A stretch of DNA of 64,000 nt from Peribacillus frigoritolerans (GCF_030676415.1 NZ_JAUUTW010000006.1:1-64000), one strand, 5' to 3'. Shown: positions 16,454 through 27,729, numbered from the stretch's first letter. Made by a program: numbers and translations. Notes: generated from the sequence alone by a model not told the origin.

Positions 16454-19400
16454 TTAATTCATTGTTTTAAAAGTTTTATAATGATTATTTGTATAATAAG
16501 CTTTTCCATTTTCCCCTATTACAATTCTTTCTGACCCTCTATTTTTCCCTTTTTTCTTAGAGAAAATATCATATTCTTTATACTTTGTATTTGTTGGTAA
16601 TAGCTCATTGCTATTTTTATATACACCGCCACCTTTGTATCCTTGTTTAGGATGACCGTGCTTTTTCACATATTTAAGAGTATTTTTTGCCTCTTTAGGA
16701 ATAACATAGCTAGTTTTAATTTTTCTAACGACTTTTTTTCCTGATTGCCATACTTTTTTGCCTTTTTTCACGACCCATTTGCCAGCAGTTTTCCCGAATT
16801 TTAGTAAAAATCCAAATTTTTCGCCATTATAATCAACATATTTTAGTGGATTATTGGATGTATATCCATATCCATTTTGCGTACTTGGATCATCATTATC
16901 TCCAGAATCAGGATCCAATGCTAAGAACGCACCATTTGTTGGATTATAGTAACGGGCTTGCAAGTAATAGTTCTTTGTTTCTTCATCAAAAAAGTATCCT
17001 GCATACCGAATTGGATTAGCTTGAGCTACTTTGCCGACTTTTGTTAAAACATTTCCATAGGCATCATACGTATAGGAACCTACTTCTTTACCTTCATTAT
17101 CTCGAATCGATACCACATCACCACGATGATTTGTCCAATAGTGATACGCTTGTTCCTTCCAGTTACCACTTACATCTTTTTCACGAATGACCATCCCTAG
17201 AGGAGTGTATCCTTCCCATTGGTAATTTCGATATTGCTCGATAGAATCGCCAATCCGTATGACTTCAAGAGATAATTGATCTCCATCGTAATAGTACTCA
17301 TGTGTTTGGGAACCAATGATTTTCTTGGTGCGTAATCCAGCTTCATCATACTCATAACGAGCTACTTCTTTGCCTTGTAAAGCGGTGACTCTTGTTTGAT
17401 AACCAAGGGCATTGTACTCATATTTATAATGTTCATCTTGAATTAAATTTCCGTCCTTATCATATTTGTATACTATGTCATTTTTAGTAGCAATTTGATT
17501 AGCTTCATTATACGAAAAGATATCGGTTTTACCATCACGAGTGCTCTCTTTGCGATTTCCAACATCATCATAGTCATATTTATTGATCGTACCATCTGGT
17601 AATACTTCTTGAATCAGTTGGCTATTCTTATCATAGGTAAAACTTGTTGCTCCTTGTGGGCTCACTTCTTCTAAAATATTATCTGAACCATCATACTTAT
17701 AAGCATATTTTATACTCGTATCATTTTCTTGAGTATATACAATACTTTCTAAAAGATTACTTTGATTAAATGTATTGGTTTTTTGATATAGATTTTCATT
17801 GACCGTGACTTTCCGTTTATTATTAGCGAGATCATCATCGTAATCAAACACCAGCCATTTTTGTTCGCCTACTCCAACTGTTTGTACATCGGTTTTCCCT
17901 TCAGCTGTATACTTAAGCGTTTGTTCAATCTTCCATGCATCTGTATCTTGATTGTAATGAATAGTTGAACTTTGTGGATATTCATTCTCATCATACGTAT
18001 ATCCAATTCTGTATTTCCCTTGCGTATAAGACTCCAGTTGAGCCTGATTATTATAGGCAAAATCCTTTTGAAGGAGTGTTTGATCAGATCCTAAGTCTTT
18101 ATAGGTTACACTGGATACTTGTCCACCATCAGTATACGTTTGAATCCACTTTAATACTTCTACATTCGATGGGGTAGAAGCTGTTACACTTTCTACTTGA
18201 TCCATATCATCATAGGAATAAGTTAGTTTATTTCCAGACGGTTTAACTTCCTCATCCATATTTCCATTCAAATTATAATGATAAGTAAACACCATTCCAG
18301 GTAAAGTTGCTTTTGTGCTTTGATCATTATCATTATATTCGTAAGTTTTGTTTCGCCCTAAAGCATCTGTAAGAGTCGTTAAATTCCCATTTCCATCGTA
18401 TTTATATTGAGTCGTTTTTCCTTTCCCGTCTGTTACAGCAGAAACCACGTTAGGCTGTAGTGGATGATATTCGTAAGAAACAATTCTTTCTCCAGCATCT
18501 GTTTTACTCTTTATGTTGCCAAACTGATCATAAGAAGTACTTGTGGACTGCCCTTTAGTATCTTTTATGGTTATCCTTTCTTTTAGATCATCATAAATTG
18601 TTTCCAAATAGGTTTGATTCGGATAAATCACTTTTGTTTCCCTACCAAACGAATCATACTCGTACTTTGTTGTTTCCTCACCAATCTTCGTGCTAGACAG
18701 ACTCTCTCCTTCATAGGTGTTAATCGTCAGAGTGCCCTTTGGATCGGTGACTTTAGTTACCTGGTTTTTATCATCATATTCATACGAAGTCGTTCCGTTA
18801 GAATCTGTGTTGGTTTTCAAATTCCCGTGAGAATCATAGCTGTTAGAACTGGTTATTCCTTCTTCATCAACAGATTGTAATACATTGTATTGCTCATCAT
18901 ATTTGAGGGTAGAAGTTGTCTCATCACTGTTCATGATCTCGCTAACAGCAAAAGTTCCATTTTTCGTATCCCGTTTATAAACCGTCTCATTGTCGTCTGT
19001 ATCTGTCACCGTAAATTCATTTTTTGCCTGATCATAACGGTACGTAGTAGAGACGGATATGGATGCATCTATTTCTTGTTTGTCAAATATCTTCAATTCA
19101 TTTTCATCATAAAGATATTTGGTTTCATTTCCCTTGCCATCTATATAAGATGCTAGTTGGCCAAGTGCATTATAGGAAAGCTTTTCTATGATGCTATCTG
19201 TTGTGCGAGAATCTTTTGTTACAATGGATGCCAACTGCTTATTCTGATATCCAATTTCCTTCCAATTGCTTCCGTATCCTACTTTATTGATTAATCCATC
19301 ATTGTTATAGGTTAATTGAATACTACTCCGAATTTTTTCGCCTTGTTGATTTACTTCAGAGATTTCGGATAACTTATCTTGATTGTAAAAAAAACGGATG

Positions 19401-21061
19401 GTATTTTGATTGATATCCTTGTAGGCATATAAGCGAAACTCTTTAGTTTTACTTGAATTCCCCTCGAAGATTTTTGAAAATCCATCTTTTTCTTTCAGGG
19501 TAAATCCTTGTGCACCATTAGCCGTTTCCTTTGTTAAGGTTAAATATTTCCCTTTTGGAGAGATATATTTTTTATTGCTAGAATCATAGCTGAATTCATG
19601 TTTGGTTCCATCTTCATCATAATAAATGACTTTTGCTGGTTCTGTGCTCGTAGCATCTACTTCTACAAGATTTTCATTTCCTGCAAATGTCCAACCTTGC
19701 CCAAGCACAGATGTACGAGTGGACCGTGAATTATAGTAACGGGTAAAATCAAACCCCAAGAGTCCTTGAGTGAATAGGGATTGATCTGTGAACTCCATGA
19801 CCATATTTCCCGTGGTTACATTGACGGAAGCAGTTGCATTTCCAAATGAATGGTGGTCTTCATAAGTGAAATGATCTTCTAACCCATTTAAATCTTCTCT
19901 CGGATCAATTGATACAGTAGCTTTACTCGAAGCAGGGCTCAAGCCACGATTTCCAGTCATTTTACCCTGCTCTGTTTCTGGAGCATTGTCGTCGTCCACA
20001 TAATAGGCTTTAACCGTTGCGGAATAATTTGATGAAACACCATAAATGGGTTCTGTTGTGAAAGACGTTTTGCCTTTTACTTGATATGTTTTAGTTGTTT
20101 TATCATCTGAAATCTGTACCTCGTAATATTTTGCTGAAGGAGTCGCATCCCACTTCACTGTCAAACTACTTTTGTTATTCACCATATCCTCTAAGTTACT
20201 AGTTAGCTTTGCATTTTTAGGTGCATATAGTGGTATGTATCCATAGTTAACATCTGATGAAGCTGAATCTCCTGCTTCAGAAATTGCTTTGACTCGAATA
20301 CTATAACGATTTGAACCATTTCCATAAGTAATGCTAGGGTCAATTGGTAATTCTGTTCCTTTACCTATACTTGTCGATTTATCTAATTCAACTGGATAAA
20401 GTTCTTTAATCCCAATTTTCAAATCCGCATCCGTAGGCCAGATCTTTTTCCCCTTTGTACTAACACTGGTTACTTTACCTACCGAAAACTCTTTATATTT
20501 TGTACCATTCCAAATAAGAACTTTATAACCCGTTGCATTAGTTACTGGTTTCCAGGAAATATCAAGCCAACCACGCCCTTTATTTACTGTATCTGTTTCC
20601 GGGTACGCATATGATTTTACGGTTGGAATATCCGGAATTCCCACTTGTACAACTGGTATGCTTTTGTAAATAACTGTTGAAGCCGGGCTATTTCCATTAG
20701 CAAATTTTGCTACTACACGAAATCCGTAATCTTTTTTCGTAGTTGTCGCTCCACTTTTCGCACTATAAAAAGCACTTGGGTCTACCGGTAATTCAACACC
20801 CGTGCTATCCGTTTTATACGTGGTACTTGTTGAATAAGGAGCTTTAGGGAAGATCTTTTTGCCCTTTGATGACCAACTTGTAGATGTACCAGAATAAATA
20901 GTCTGATAACCCTTACCATCATACATTTGCAAATCATAAGACTTTGCTCCATGAACGGAACCCCACTTAACATCAATATATCCATCAGCCTTCCCCTCAC
21001 CATAGGAGTAAGAACTGACTGTAGGATTCTTCATCTTTTCATAGTGGTAACTAATGACCAA
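16454..21061 (-). pseudogene. RHS/YD-repeat toxin with barnase-like C-terminus (3' segment of a split gene)
   Basis: Downstream 1535 codons of a WapA/RHS-type secreted toxin. The frame is open from just after the stop at 21464 down to 16454, so the true 3' segment is 21463-16454; 21061 is only the first usable TTG, without a ribosome site. It shows fibronectin-like repeats (~1-380), the RHS entry DHHSFGNATASVNVTTGNMV, many YD repeats and the core QARYYNPTNGAFLALDPDSG (~1380). The C-terminal ~120 residues resemble barnase: YDIFSKKKGKN, SERIVIG and YYTNNHYKTF, supplying candidate Glu, Arg and His residues. RHS shells encapsulate and deliver such tips. A barstar-family gene follows. It is separated from the signal-peptide segment by a single in-frame TAA. 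Confidence 0.85.
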
Positions 21062-21463
21062 TTTAGCTTTTTTCGCACTTTCTGCAGCCGTGATTTTTTT
21101 CCAATGTGTTTTGCCATTTCCGTTCGTATGGAATTTAAATCCATAATTTTCTCTTGTACCGTTAACCCAAGCCTGGATGGTATTCTTAACATCAAAATAA
21201 GCCCACTGATCCCTAGCAACAGACGTACTTGTTATTTTGGTGGATGATGGCTTATTGTTCCAAGTTAATTGATCTACATACCATTGTGCTTTTACCTCAT
21301 CTACCCATATATCCGTTTTTGTATCGACATAATAAGAATGGGTAACATAGGCGGCTAATTCAGCAGAATCAATGGTTGCACCCTTTAAATCCCCAATAAC
21401 ACTAAATTTAATAAACGGGTAATTGGTTCCTGTTGTGCTATCATAATATCCTGTTTTTAATAC

Positions 21464-22423
21464 TTATTCCCCTTGTGTTGGATCCCATTCTTTATTGTAA
21501 TTGTTGTTTGGGTAGGCGCTCATCACAAATGTATCTCCCAATGCATCTATTGATACAGAAGGGTCAATATAAATAGGGAAGACTCGCTTAGGCGAAGATA
21601 GCCATTCTTTACTGGCATTTAAAACTAACTCATATCCATTATCTGATTTTTTATTTAACTCATAATGGATATCTGTCGATCGAACACCATCACCGAACGT
21701 GTCGTTATATTTTGAATCCACCATTACAGGCTTTGGTAAGGTGAAAATTGATTTCTCTTTAGATTCGCTTTCATAGAACCCTATTGATCCGTTCTTTTCA
21801 ACTTGACCGTATAAATCCGTTTGAATGGTATAGTGAAATTCATTGATTCCATTATATTCATTCATGATCCAATCTTCTTTTACCTCATTATTTAAGGCAA
21901 CATGCCGTAAATCAATATTCGGGTATAAAGATTTATGAGTTATTGAATTTTCTTCCTTTACTGACCCCGATGTATAAGTTGGTTCAGTCTGCTTCTCTCC
22001 ATTTGAGGCATAGGTTAACTCAAATGATAACTTGTGTTCACAAGATTGATAAATTAAAGGCTTACCTTCCCCTAATTTTTCAGGAAACATAGATGCTAAG
22101 TTTGTAGTTTCTGTCTCTATGTAGCCCTTATTATCTTTTTCCACTAACTCTTCGGAAATGGTCTTGTATTTTCCGTCTACTTTGTTATGTATTTCTTCTG
22201 GATAAATCTCTTTAACAAAGTTTCCTTCTCCATCCGTGAATGTTTTTGAACTTTTCGTTCTTTCTTTCACCACTTCATCCAAATTGTCCGTGTTGATTGA
22301 TTCCTTTTCAATTTTTGTAGTCTGACTTGTATTTTCACTTGAAGCACCTGTGTAGGTTGGCAACATGCTGCATAACAAAGTCAAAATCAAAATTGATGCC
22401 ATGTACTTTCTGAATTTTAACAA
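21464..22423 (-). pseudogene. WapA-like N-terminal segment of the split RHS toxin
   Basis: First part of the same toxin: a signal peptide (basic FRKYM then SILILTLLCSMLPTYTGAS), then a secreted region with a WapA-like beta-rich domain ending in DALGDTFVMSAYPNNNYNKE, the start of a DNRLRE-type domain. Translation stops at TAA 21466-21464, but the codons after it continue the same domain in the same frame (VLKTGYYDSTTGTNYPF onward), so a Tyr codon has probably become TAA. I start it at the TTG at 22423 because GGAGG lies seven bases upstream; the reading from 22468 lacks a site. If translated alone it would be a short secreted stub without repeats or toxin. Confidence 0.75.
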
Positions 22424-22689
22424 AATATTTCCTCCTATCCCAATCATTACTAATAGATTATACTCCAAGAGTCACATTTAATATATTGTTAATTAGGAAA
22501 AAAGAATTATATATGTATTCCGATTAATAATTATATATACTCATTAATAGGGTGGGGGGCATATTAACTTACTTGGAGAATAGTATTTAATTTGTAGAAG
22601 ATAGCTTCGCTAGATTCATTAAAATCTGACTTGGACCAGTACGTACAGAATTAATCGAAAACAACTTCCAGTACTAGCAGAATAAGATA

Positions 22690-22818
22690 GAACAACAGTA
22701 GAAGAAGGAACAAACCACCACATCATCCTAGTGAAACTCGAACCATACAAAAGTGGTGGAACAGCTGTATTCTTAACTTCAGAGGGTGCAGCCACATTAC
22801 AGTTGAAGAAATAAGTGT
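22690..22818 (+). pseudogene. Short coding remnant of unknown origin
   Basis: About 40 codons read openly to a TAA (containing HHIILVKLEPYKSGGTA and FLTSEGAATLQLKK), with stops in every frame upstream and no start or ribosome site. It looks like the tail of a lost gene in the 22424-23180 gap. I do not recognise the family. Confidence 0.3.
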
Positions 22819-22858
22819 TAGGAGGGATGTAAACTAAAGATTGGGTACCACATAAAAA

Positions 22859-22887
22859 AGACGGGCTAGCGTAATGCTTGCCCGTTA
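22859..22887 (+). terminator. Possible terminator
   Basis: ACGGGC pairs with GCCCGT around a 15-base loop, after the remnant ending at 22818. The U-tract is poor, so this is weak. Confidence 0.35.
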
Positions 22888-23180
22888 ACTTGCGTCATAA
22901 CTCATATTTCTAAAATGTTTTGCTTCGATATCTTCATCGACTTTAATCACGAGTAAAGCCACTTCCTAAATCTGTACAACTGAAGAACTCGCATTGAGGT
23001 CAGTATCGCTGGACATCATTACAGCGTCTCAAAAAAACCCCTTCATTTCTTGAATAAATATAGAAACTCTTCTAAAATATATGTAGTCATAATTTTACAG
23101 TACATAAAAATAGTACATAAAAAGGAAATCTGGGAATCTCTAAGATTTTATAAGAAAAGAAGTTGAAAGGACTTTCCATA

Positions 23181-25073
23181 ATGTCTATGATTTACGAATC
23201 TCAAACACTAGTTTCTGCCATGCAAATGCGTGTCGGACAATATAAGGATCTAAAGGAACAGCTCACGGAATTAAAAAAAGGATTTGAGAGTATCGTTCAT
23301 TTGGATGATGAGCTGCAGGGGCAAGGCGCAGAGGCAATCAAAGGGTTTTACAAAGCACAAATCGATGTCGTGGATTCTTGGCTGCGTCTGATCAATCGGC
23401 ATATTGCCTTTTTAAGTGGAATTCAAGGAGATACAATCGAAGCTAACCTGAGTGAAACGGTGGTTACGGTCCCATTTTTAGAGGAAGAGCTGACAAATGC
23501 CAGTCGAAATTCCAAGGAGATGGTCACAGCCCAGAAAAATGATCTGAAAAAAATATTTGCTGGAATTGATGATATCATTCAGTTAGAGCCCTTTTCCGAC
23601 GATGCGTTCTTTGAAAATATCGAGAAAGCTGAAACAAAACGGACCGAAACGATAGACAAAGTAAACGAAATTGATCATAAGTGGACAACTGAATATGCTA
23701 AATCCGAAGAGGACCAAGCGGCAGTGACGGCACTCATGGAGCAATTGAAAGTATCCAGTACAAGGGGAGGAGTAGTATCCCCGCTCTATTTTAATGCAAC
23801 AGCTTACAAAAATAGTGAAGCCTATAAAAACCTAGAAGTAAGGAAAAAAGAGACCGCAGAATATCTGAAGGTTAAGCAAGAGGAAGCAGAGAATCGAAGG
23901 ATCAAGGAATTGAAGGCAAAACTCGATCATGTAACAGATCCAGATGAGTTCCTCAAAATCGCCAAGCAGATCGGGTATGAAAACTTAGCGCCCACCCAGC
24001 AGCAATATGTCATGCAGCTAGAAGCATCCAAGCAAACCGCAGACATTGCAAAGGGAATAGGCGTAGGCCTGTATGATGTAGGTAAAGACTTTGTGACAGG
24101 AGTTTGGGACTTTGTCACAGATCCAGGGGAAACGGTTGAAGGCGTAGCCAATTCGATCATGCACCCGATACAAACCTATAAATATATATCCAAACCCATC
24201 TCCGACTCATATGAACGGGATATGGTAAATGGAGATGCCTACTCGCGGGCTCACTGGGTATCCTATGCCCTTGGAACAGTCGTCACATCAATAGTGGGAA
24301 CAAAAGGCGCAGGAGCCATAACGAAGACTGGGGTGGCGACTACAAAAGCGGCTGCAGTAAAAGGTGCAACAAAGGCAAAAGAACTAGTCTCCATCCCTAA
24401 CCTATTGCCATACAATCCAAAAAACCAACTGTCGTTGGCAGGTGGAGTACCTTATAATGTGGTTAATGGTGCGGGGTTGAAAGAACAGTTAATTTCGATG
24501 GCGAGAGTGGAGTCTGAGGTTAGTGGTAGGGGTATGGGTACGGGTAAGGATAGTAAGGAAGTTAAAGATATAGATACTGTACCAAGAATTAGTGAAATTG
24601 AGGTAAACTTTAACTATAAAACTAAATTTGATTCAGAGGAATTTGCAAGGCAGTTAAAAGACCAAGAAAAGGGTATGAACGAACTAACTGTATATGAATA
24701 CCAACAAAATCGAAAGCGGTTTATTGATGAAGGTAGAGCAATAGAGAGTAATGCAGCTCAACAAGCTGCTAGGGAAGAAGCTTATGTACAAAAGATAAAT
24801 GAACTACAAAGAGAAGGACTAACTTTATCTCAGGCTAAGAAAGAAGCCAAGGGATGGTTAGATACTCAGGCTGCACTGCATAATCCTGACCAGATAGCGG
24901 GTGGAAAAGCAGAGGTAATTGGGGGAATGGGAGATAAGAAAATTAATTCTTCTATAGGTAGTCAATGGCGATATAGAATTGATATTGTAGATGAACAAAT
25001 TAATGGATTAGCAAAGAACATGACACAAGAACAACGGAAAAATACGTATTTAAATGTAAAGTTAACAAACTAG
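23181..25073 (+). CDS. LXG-domain polymorphic toxin with Ntox15-type nuclease tip
   Basis: A 630-residue type VII-secretion (Esx/Yuk) effector. The N-terminal ~200 residues are an LXG domain: helical, beginning MIYESQTLVSAMQMRVGQYK, with the LSGIQGDTI region. A long helical and Gly/Ala-rich middle follows. The C-terminal ~130 residues carry ALHNPDQIAGG, the HxxD motif of Ntox15 (Tde-type) DNase domains, ending GSQWRYRID. The next gene is a GAD-like/DUF1851 protein, the known immunity family for this toxin. I start it at the ATG at 23181; TTG 23163 is an alternative. Role inferred: contact- or secretion-dependent killing of competitors. The small Esx-like helper genes often found upstream are not seen. 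Confidence 0.85.
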   Translation: MSMIYESQTLVSAMQMRVGQYKDLKEQLTELKKGFESIVHLDDELQGQGAEAIKGFYKAQIDVVDSWLRLINRHIAFLSGIQGDTIEANLSETVVTVPFLEEELTNASRNSKEMVTAQKNDLKKIFAGIDDIIQLEPFSDDAFFENIEKAETKRTETIDKVNEIDHKWTTEYAKSEEDQAAVTALMEQLKVSSTRGGVVSPLYFNATAYKNSEAYKNLEVRKKETAEYLKVKQEEAENRRIKELKAKLDHVTDPDEFLKIAKQIGYENLAPTQQQYVMQLEASKQTADIAKGIGVGLYDVGKDFVTGVWDFVTDPGETVEGVANSIMHPIQTYKYISKPISDSYERDMVNGDAYSRAHWVSYALGTVVTSIVGTKGAGAITKTGVATTKAAAVKGATKAKELVSIPNLLPYNPKNQLSLAGGVPYNVVNGAGLKEQLISMARVESEVSGRGMGTGKDSKEVKDIDTVPRISEIEVNFNYKTKFDSEEFARQLKDQEKGMNELTVYEYQQNRKRFIDEGRAIESNAAQQAAREEAYVQKINELQREGLTLSQAKKEAKGWLDTQAALHNPDQIAGGKAEVIGGMGDKKINSSIGSQWRYRIDIVDEQINGLAKNMTQEQRKNTYLNVKLTN

Positions 25074-25086
25074 AGGAGGAGTTTTA

Positions 25087-25629
25087 ATGGATAAGTATTT
25101 AACGGATTTTAAGTTACATAATAAAGTTCCGAATGAAATTATCGAAAAATATAAACATGTAGTTCCAGAAGAAATGGTGGATTTATGGAAAGACTATGGG
25201 TTTGGAACGTTTATGCAAGGATATTTTAAAAGTGTAAATCCAGAAGAATTTCAAGAAGTTTTAGAAGATAGTAGTGAAAGGTATAAAAATTCAATAGTAT
25301 TGTTTGCTACTGGCATGGGGGATTTGGTTATTTGGTCAGATGGATATGTTAGATTACTTAATTACAGGTACGGTAAGGTAAAGACTATTATGTTTACATT
25401 TGAGTTTTTCTTCCAAAATATTGCTGACTTAGAATTCAGAGATGAAGATTTATCTTGGCATCCTTATCCAGAAGCAATAAAACAATATAATAAGTTGGAG
25501 TATGATGAATGTTTTGGTTATACACCGCTATTAGGTCTGGGTGGAGCAGAAAAAGTTGAGAACTTAAAAAAGGTTAAATTAAAAGAACATATCCTCATTA
25601 TTACTGAATTTATGGGACCAGTTCAATAG
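25087..25629 (+). CDS. GAD-like/DUF1851 (Tdi1-type) immunity protein
   Basis: A 180-residue acidic cytosolic protein. The N-terminus (FKLHNKVPNEIIEKYKHVVPEEMVDLWKDYGFG) matches GAD-like domains, and the second half resembles DUF1851, together the layout of Tdi1-type immunity proteins that neutralise Ntox15/Tde DNases. It begins 13 bases after the LXG toxin stop behind GAGGAGGAG, so the two are cotranscribed. Toxin and immunity families match independently, which strengthens both assignments. Confidence 0.8.
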   Translation: MDKYLTDFKLHNKVPNEIIEKYKHVVPEEMVDLWKDYGFGTFMQGYFKSVNPEEFQEVLEDSSERYKNSIVLFATGMGDLVIWSDGYVRLLNYRYGKVKTIMFTFEFFFQNIADLEFRDEDLSWHPYPEAIKQYNKLEYDECFGYTPLLGLGGAEKVENLKKVKLKEHILIITEFMGPVQ

Positions 25630-25798
25630 TAAAGTAAAGCATGTGCAGATAATTGAAAAGCAAAGCATATGAGAAGTGGACAGAAAAAGAAAAGGTCATT
25701 TTGAAGAATTGACTTTATGATGGTTTACCATCATAAGCACTTGTTTGTCCTACCATCTCTTGACACGATAAAAAAAGACATACGAGTTTAGGCGAGAA

Positions 25799-26088
25799 AT
25801 GATGCATTAGTCAATGAAGAGGGTAATGCAAACTTTTCTTATGATATATCAGTAGATCGACAAAAAGCAGTTGTGAAAATAATAAATGAAAATATTAAAG
25901 AATTGATTAAATTATGCAGAAAATATGATCGTGAAATGCCAACAGAAATTAAGATTGTTTATGATGTACAAGCGAATAAACTTGCGGCAGATTATAAATA
26001 TGATCTTGTACATACAAATGATTCTAATAAAACTGCAAGTTCTATTGCTAGGATATGGTTTGAGCAAATCAAGAATGAAAATAATTAA
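25799..26088 (+). pseudogene. 5'-truncated orphan immunity-like fragment
   Basis: An open frame with no credible start: the last 71 codons follow a GTG at 25873 without a ribosome site, and coding character reaches back to ~25799 (NDALVNEEGNANFSYDISVD). The visible part has LIKLCRKYDREMPTEIKIVY and ends EQIKNENN, followed by a strong terminator. I do not recognise the family. Position behind a toxin-immunity pair suggests the tail of an older immunity gene whose toxin was replaced. 25630-25798 holds only disrupted coding. Confidence 0.45.
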
Positions 26089-26117
26089 TATAAAAAGACC
26101 AAACCAATTAGCTAAAA

Positions 26118-26150
26118 ACCTTGATTGAGTGTTCGTCACTCAGTCAAGGT
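26118..26150 (+). terminator. Strong intrinsic terminator
   Basis: A 14-bp stem (ACCTTGATTGAGTG with CACTCAGTCAAGGT, one mismatch) and TTCGT loop, followed by TTTCTTTTT. It ends the LXG toxin cassette and its orphan fragment. Confidence 0.85.
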
Positions 26151-26394
26151 TTTCTTTTTGACCTATATAACCGAATCCTTACACATTAGAACGTCCTAAA
26201 ATCGAAAGTGAAACATTAAAACGCAAGCTAAGAATTTACTCCTCGTGTACGTGTTTATTTCAAATACAGATACCTAATGTGTTATAGACAATAAATTAAA
26301 AATCATGCACTACGGTATGATGAAGCACAAAACAGCTTATAAATTGTCGATAGTAAGAGGGAAGAAAGTGGCTTAAAAACGTTATAGGGTACGA

Positions 26395-26568
26395 GTAAAG
26401 AATATAAAAACTATAAGAATGTGGAATAAGAAAGGAAGAGCTCCCTTTTGGAAAGAGGGCACTGTTGTAGAGCTTCATCATTTAATCAGCCAGGATCAAT
26501 GGTGGAAATTCCAAACAGTTTTCATGAGTCATATGAGAGCTAAACAAATAGATAAAAGCGAATGGTAA
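26395..26568 (+). pseudogene. Decayed LHH-nuclease toxin tip
   Basis: Reads RMWNKKGRAPFWKEGTVV then ELHHLI, the hallmark of LHH nucleases (HNH/Endo VII group), with the HH codons at 26476-26481. Near 26499 the frame slips: MVEIPNSFHESYES, expected next in this family, appears in another frame and then hits stops. No start is present. It is the remnant of a displaced toxin C-terminal module. Its likely immunity gene follows at 26584. Confidence 0.7.
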
Positions 26569-26583
26569 AAGGAGGAATCTTGA

Positions 26584-27033
26584 ATGAATAAACAGGAATT
26601 AACAAATTTTATTAATGAACATAAGGAATCAGATGACTTTACCGGTGGAGCAGATGAAAGTCAAATCAATGTTGTCCAAAAAGAGCTAGGGGTGGGATTA
26701 CCTGAAAGTTATAAATGGTTTTTAACGACCTATGGTTCTGGTGGGGCATTTGGTGTTGATATTTTAGGAGTGGCTAAGTCAAATAGAACTCCTGTTGTTG
26801 TTAACACGAAGAGTTATAGAGATTTAGGATTGGATAAGGATTTAGTGGTTATTGAAAATGCTGGAGAATATGTCTATTGTTTATATACAAGCAAAATGGA
26901 GAATAATGAGTGCCCGGTAATAGCGTGGAATAGACAAGGTGGACTTGATGACTACAATACAGCCAAGAACTTTTATGAGTTTTTATCACAAAGGCTATTG
27001 GATGCAAAAGAAGCATGGGAAGAAGATTTTTAA
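26584..27033 (+). CDS. SMI1/KNR4-family immunity protein
   Basis: A 149-residue protein with the SMI1/KNR4 (YobK-like) pattern: GADESQINVVQKELGVGLPESYKWFL, YGSGG, then IAWNRQGGLDDYNTAKNFYEFL. Family members are the commonest immunity proteins of Bacillus polymorphic toxins. The frame is intact, with AAAGGAGGAATCTTGA ahead of the ATG. It directly follows the decayed LHH-nuclease tip, so it probably protected against that nuclease and now stands as an orphan immunity gene. Confidence 0.8.
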   Translation: MNKQELTNFINEHKESDDFTGGADESQINVVQKELGVGLPESYKWFLTTYGSGGAFGVDILGVAKSNRTPVVVNTKSYRDLGLDKDLVVIENAGEYVYCLYTSKMENNECPVIAWNRQGGLDDYNTAKNFYEFLSQRLLDAKEAWEEDF

Positions 27034-27174
27034 AATAGATAAATAGAAGCAATTTATAAATGATTTCGTCATCCAATGGGATATGTTTTTTAGGTTTATG
27101 TGAAACTTAATTGGGAAGATAAAATATATTGGGAAACGTTGGTAGTCGTCTGAAATAAAAGGATGTGGTTATAA

Positions 27175-27729
27175 ATGAATAATGATATACCGCTTAAATC
27201 AGAAACCCCAATATTAGGAACAGACCATACTATTTTAGATTTCTGGCAATGGGGATTTTCAAAAATATTAACAAACAACCTAAGGGGAATTTTTGCTGAG
27301 TTTTTAATTGGAACTGCTCTTGGCTGTTTAAATCAATTACGAGTTGAATGGGACGCATTTGATTTAGTTTATAAAGACATGAAAATTGAGGTGAAATCTT
27401 CTGCGTATATCCAAGCATGGCATAAAGAAAAATATTCAAACATCAGTTTTAGTATTGGGGCAAAAAAAGAATATAATTATGAAACAAATAAATATAGCCC
27501 GACCGTAAAACGGCATGCAGATATATATGTCTTTTGTTTACTAAAAGAAAAAAATTTTGAATTAATTGAACCTTTAAATATGACACAATGGGAATTTTAC
27601 GTTGCATTAACTAAAGACTTAGATATACATTTTCCCAATCAAAAAACAATATCTTTAAATTCACTAAAGAAAATAACTCACCCAAGTACATATGAAGAAT
27701 TAAAACAGACAATAGATGGTCTATTGTAG
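27175..27729 (+). CDS. PD-(D/E)XK nuclease-like protein
   Basis: A 184-residue protein of no family I can name. Residues 36-80 show a nuclease-like constellation: E42 in RGIFAEFLIG, then D60/D63 in EWDAFDL, then E72 and K74 in KIEVKSSAYIQAW. The spacing and the EVK strand fit PD-(D/E)XK endonucleases, where these residues bind Mg and cleave DNA. It begins at an ATG after AAAGGATG. It sits 290 bases before the PLD-helicase on the same strand, and a duplicated copy of this locus includes its upstream flank, so it appears to belong to that module. A restriction or defence role is inference. Confidence 0.6.
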   Translation: MNNDIPLKSETPILGTDHTILDFWQWGFSKILTNNLRGIFAEFLIGTALGCLNQLRVEWDAFDLVYKDMKIEVKSSAYIQAWHKEKYSNISFSIGAKKEYNYETNKYSPTVKRHADIYVFCLLKEKNFELIEPLNMTQWEFYVALTKDLDIHFPNQKTISLNSLKKITHPSTYEELKQTIDGLL

